DNA of 64,000 nucleotides from NCBI GenBank assembly GCA_900466005.1, contig UEGQ01000014.1, positions 1-64,000 on the forward strand, in the 5' to 3' direction. Source of the stretch: Hyphomicrobiales bacterium (GTDB lineage Bacteria; Pseudomonadota; Alphaproteobacteria; Rhizobiales; Rhizobiaceae). Every line of letters begins with the position of its first letter. Position 1 is the first letter of the stretch. The notes beneath the pieces are model-generated. The model did no database searches. It was not told where the DNA came from and saw only the letters and a list, made by a program, of their open reading frames with translations. The translations under genes and the position numbers were made by a program. This document shows positions 62,152 to 64,000 of the stretch, one piece after another.

Positions 62152-62935
62152 GTTCAATGGGTTGTACCACCACCAGTTCGATGAAGAGCATGACGGCAAC
62201 GAAGGTCAGCGTGTAGGCGAGAATCGTCGCGACGTCGAAAAATTGGAAATAGAGGTTGATCTGGAAGCCGACCCCGTCTGAACGCCCGAGCAGCTCGACG
62301 ACCAGGACGATCTTCCAGATGAGCGAGATGCCCGAGCGCCCTGCGGCGGCAAGGTAGGGCTGCAATTGTGGAAGCAGCACATGCCGGAACCGCGCGAACG
62401 CACTGAAACGGTAGACTTGCGCCATCTCCGAATAGCGCAGGTCGAGCGCGCGTGTTCCCTCGCGCAGGGTGACGATGACATTCGGGATCTTGTTGACCGC
62501 GACGGCACCAATCGCCGCCGCTTCGTTGAGGCCGAACCAGATATAGGCAAGAACGATGATGACCAGCGCCGGAATATTGAGGAAGAGGATCACCCAGGGC
62601 TGAAGGAACGCATCGACCCGTCGATGGCCGCCGAGATAGATGCCGATCGCCGATCCGATCACCATGGCGAGCGAGAAGGAGGCAGCCACCCGCCAGAGCG
62701 TCACGCCGAGGTGGTGGGGGAGTTCACCCGTCGCGACCTCGCGTAGAAACGCGCCCAGCACTTCAGCGGGAACGGGGAGTGATCGACTGGGCCAGATCGT
62801 TGCAGCCAGATGCCAGACCAGAACCAGGCTCGCGAAGGAGACCGCTGCCGTCATCGCCGGGACGCCGAAGCCACGGCGCCGACCCCCGGCGTGTCCCGAC
62901 GAAGAGGAGGTCGACCGGTCAGGAACCGTGGTCAC
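62117..62935 (-). CDS. ABC transporter permease (NitT/TauT-like)
   Basis: The GTG at 62935, in a GTGA overlap with the binding-protein gene and after GGAGGG, gives 272 residues. Six hydrophobic segments and the permease loop (EMAQVYRFSAFARFRHVLLP) identify the SsuC/TauC family. It works with the adjacent binding protein and ATPase. Confidence 0.87.
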   Translation of the reverse strand: MTTVPDRSTSSSSGHAGGRRRGFGVPAMTAAVSFASLVLVWHLAATIWPSRSLPVPAEVLGAFLREVATGELPHHLGVTLWRVAASFSLAMVIGSAIGIYLGGHRRVDAFLQPWVILFLNIPALVIIVLAYIWFGLNEAAAIGAVAVNKIPNVIVTLREGTRALDLRYSEMAQVYRFSAFARFRHVLLPQLQPYLAAAGRSGISLIWKIVLVVELLGRSDGVGFQINLYFQFFDVATILAYTLTFVAVMLFIELVVVQPIEHASIRWRRRTA

Positions 62936-63909
62936 TTGGCCCTCCAATACGTCCCGGGCATCAGCGTCTTCGACGGGCCGACGAGCTTCTCTCCGCCGAG
63001 GTCCGCAAGCACCGCATAGAGCGCGGCGGCGTCCTTCTCCTCGTCATCGATCGCGCGGTTCGGAATACCTTCGCGATAGCGGTCACGCAGCACCGCCAGC
63101 GCCTGCCCTTCGGCTTTGATGATCGGGGCGAGCCGTAGCCATTCCTCATCCGAGCTGCCGAGGAGCGCCTTCGCTTCCGCACTCGCCGCCATGAAGCCGG
63201 CGATCGCATCCGGATGTTCGTTCGCCCAGCTTTCATGAAAAATATAACCGAGGGCCGAGACCGCCCCCGATGCGCCGAGAGCCGCCGCCGCTTCGTTGGC
63301 GCTCACCAGCCTCCGGAAACCGACCGCTTCCAGCCGGGCACAATAGTGCCAGAAGTTGAGTACGGCATCGAGTTCGCCCTGCTGTGCCTTTTCTGCAAGC
63401 AGTGGGGGCGCGCCGTAGACGATGTCATTGTCGGCGGCGAGGTCGCCGCTCTTTTCCTTTCGCGCAAGCCCTTGCAGCAGCAGCCAGCTCTTGTCGATCG
63501 GTCCGCCGGCGACACCGATCTTCTTTCCCTTGAGGTCTGCGAGGCTCTTTATCGGTGACTCGGATGGCACCATGAGCGCGCCGACGGAGGTCGAGTAGGG
63601 AAACATCGTCAGGTCTTCACCGGATGCGCGCTGGCGGGAAACCCAAAGCCAGTCGGAGACGATGAAATCCACCTCGCCGGCCATGAGGGCGACGTTGGTC
63701 GCATCCTCCCCGGCGAAGAAGCGGATGTCGACGTTGATACCGTGCTTCTCATCGATCTTGTGGTGCTTGATGGTGTCGAGTTCCCAGTTGACTGTCCCGA
63801 ACTTGAGGACACCCACCCTGACAGTTTCGGCGGCTCTTGCGCCGAGAGGCGGGATCAGCCCGACGCACACCAAGGCTACGAGCACCGACCGACGGCACCA
63901 GATAAGCAT
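62932..63909 (-). CDS. ABC transporter substrate-binding protein (NitT/TauT-like)
   Basis: The ATG at 63909 gives 325 residues with AGGGG upstream and a signal peptide ending near ARAAET; starts at 63918 (ATG) and 63927 (GTG) are possible. The mature protein (VRVGVLKFGTVNWELDTIKH) is of the NMT1/nitrate-sulfonate binding type. It leads the transporter genes that precede the metallohydrolase and SoxYZ-like genes. The ligand is unknown; an XoxF-related small molecule is a guess. Confidence 0.86.
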   Translation of the reverse strand: MLIWCRRSVLVALVCVGLIPPLGARAAETVRVGVLKFGTVNWELDTIKHHKIDEKHGINVDIRFFAGEDATNVALMAGEVDFIVSDWLWVSRQRASGEDLTMFPYSTSVGALMVPSESPIKSLADLKGKKIGVAGGPIDKSWLLLQGLARKEKSGDLAADNDIVYGAPPLLAEKAQQGELDAVLNFWHYCARLEAVGFRRLVSANEAAAALGASGAVSALGYIFHESWANEHPDAIAGFMAASAEAKALLGSSDEEWLRLAPIIKAEGQALAVLRDRYREGIPNRAIDDEEKDAAALYAVLADLGGEKLVGPSKTLMPGTYWRAK

Positions 63910-63964
63910 GTTCCGCATTCCCCTCACCTCTTGTTGAGCCGCAAGTGTACCGGCTTCCGTCTTC

Positions 63965-64000
63965 CTAGATGTTGATGTCCCGTGAGGGATAGGCGCAGCG
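63965..64000 (-). CDS. C-terminal end of a gene running off the right edge
   Basis: An open frame enters from the right edge and ends RCAYPSRDINI at a TAG stop (63965-63967), 55 bp before the binding-protein gene on the same strand. Eleven residues are too few to identify it. It may be the preceding gene of the same operon. Confidence 0.35.
   Translation of the reverse strand, partial: RCAYPSRDINI

Noticed and set aside
1-64000. CRISPR arrays, insertion sequences, prophage genes and tRNA/rRNA genes
   Set aside because: No regularly spaced repeats, transposase-like proteins, phage proteins or cloverleaf-forming sequences were recognised on either strand.

Overview
The window is high-GC chromosome or megaplasmid DNA from an alphaproteobacterium, most likely of the Rhizobiales (Hyphomicrobiales). 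The evidence is the gene repertoire (rhizobial-type RND pump, DUF3008 and MgtC proteins, GcvA-like LysR) combined with an archaeal-type tetrahydromethanopterin (H4MPT) C1 module next to a lanthanide-type XoxF methanol dehydrogenase and PQQ synthesis genes. The species cannot be named from sequence reading alone. No rRNA, tRNA, IS element, phage gene or CRISPR array was seen.

Region 1 (1-9.6 kb) is amino-acid catabolism: a kinase/M23-like/class-III PLP fusion, a divergent LysR regulator, a FAD oxidase and an antiquitin/AmaB-type aldehyde dehydrogenase. Together they suggest (hydroxy)lysine or pipecolate breakdown to 2-aminoadipate. A kinase-like two-domain protein and a DUF1932-type dehydrogenase follow. 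Region 2 (9.6-18.1 kb) is central carbon: PEP synthase, a complete sugar ABC transporter operon and a PfkB-type sugar-phosphate kinase. Perfect or near-perfect FNR/FixK boxes precede ppsA and the ABC operon, so oxygen limitation probably controls both. Region 3 (18.2-28.4 kb) is miscellaneous housekeeping and stress genes: an orphan receiver, small proteins, MgtC, a TetR-adaptor-RND efflux operon, 3-methyladenine glycosylase, a PAS protein and an rRNA pseudouridine synthase.

Region 4 (28.4-46.2 kb) is the H4MPT/methanofuran module. It holds fhcBADC, a DCoH-like protein, and a divergent mptG-mtdB-ATP-grasp-mch-ATP-grasp-citG-like operon with fae at its end. A biosynthetic set follows: HisA-like, MfnF, DUF447, a DHPS-like protein, a DmrB-like flavoprotein, MfnE, and a MfnB fused to a dihydroneopterin-aldolase domain. 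Fae, MtdB, Mch and Fhc form a complete formaldehyde-to-formate route, and the rest would supply its cofactors.

Region 5 (46.3-64 kb) is the quinoprotein module. A plus-strand operon encodes a PQQ-associated ABC system of unknown cargo. The minus strand carries pqqABCDE, a CxxxCW protein, xoxJ, xoxG and xoxF, and then a SoxYZ-like carrier, a Tat-exported metallohydrolase and a NitT/TauT-like ABC transporter. XoxF would oxidise methanol to formaldehyde (or further) in the periplasm, XoxG would take the electrons, and region 4 would oxidise the C1 unit in the cytoplasm. The most noteworthy points are the MfnB-FolB fusion, the FNR-box pair, the kinase-phospholyase fusion beside an antiquitin homologue, and the poorly understood accessory proteins around PQQ/XoxF.
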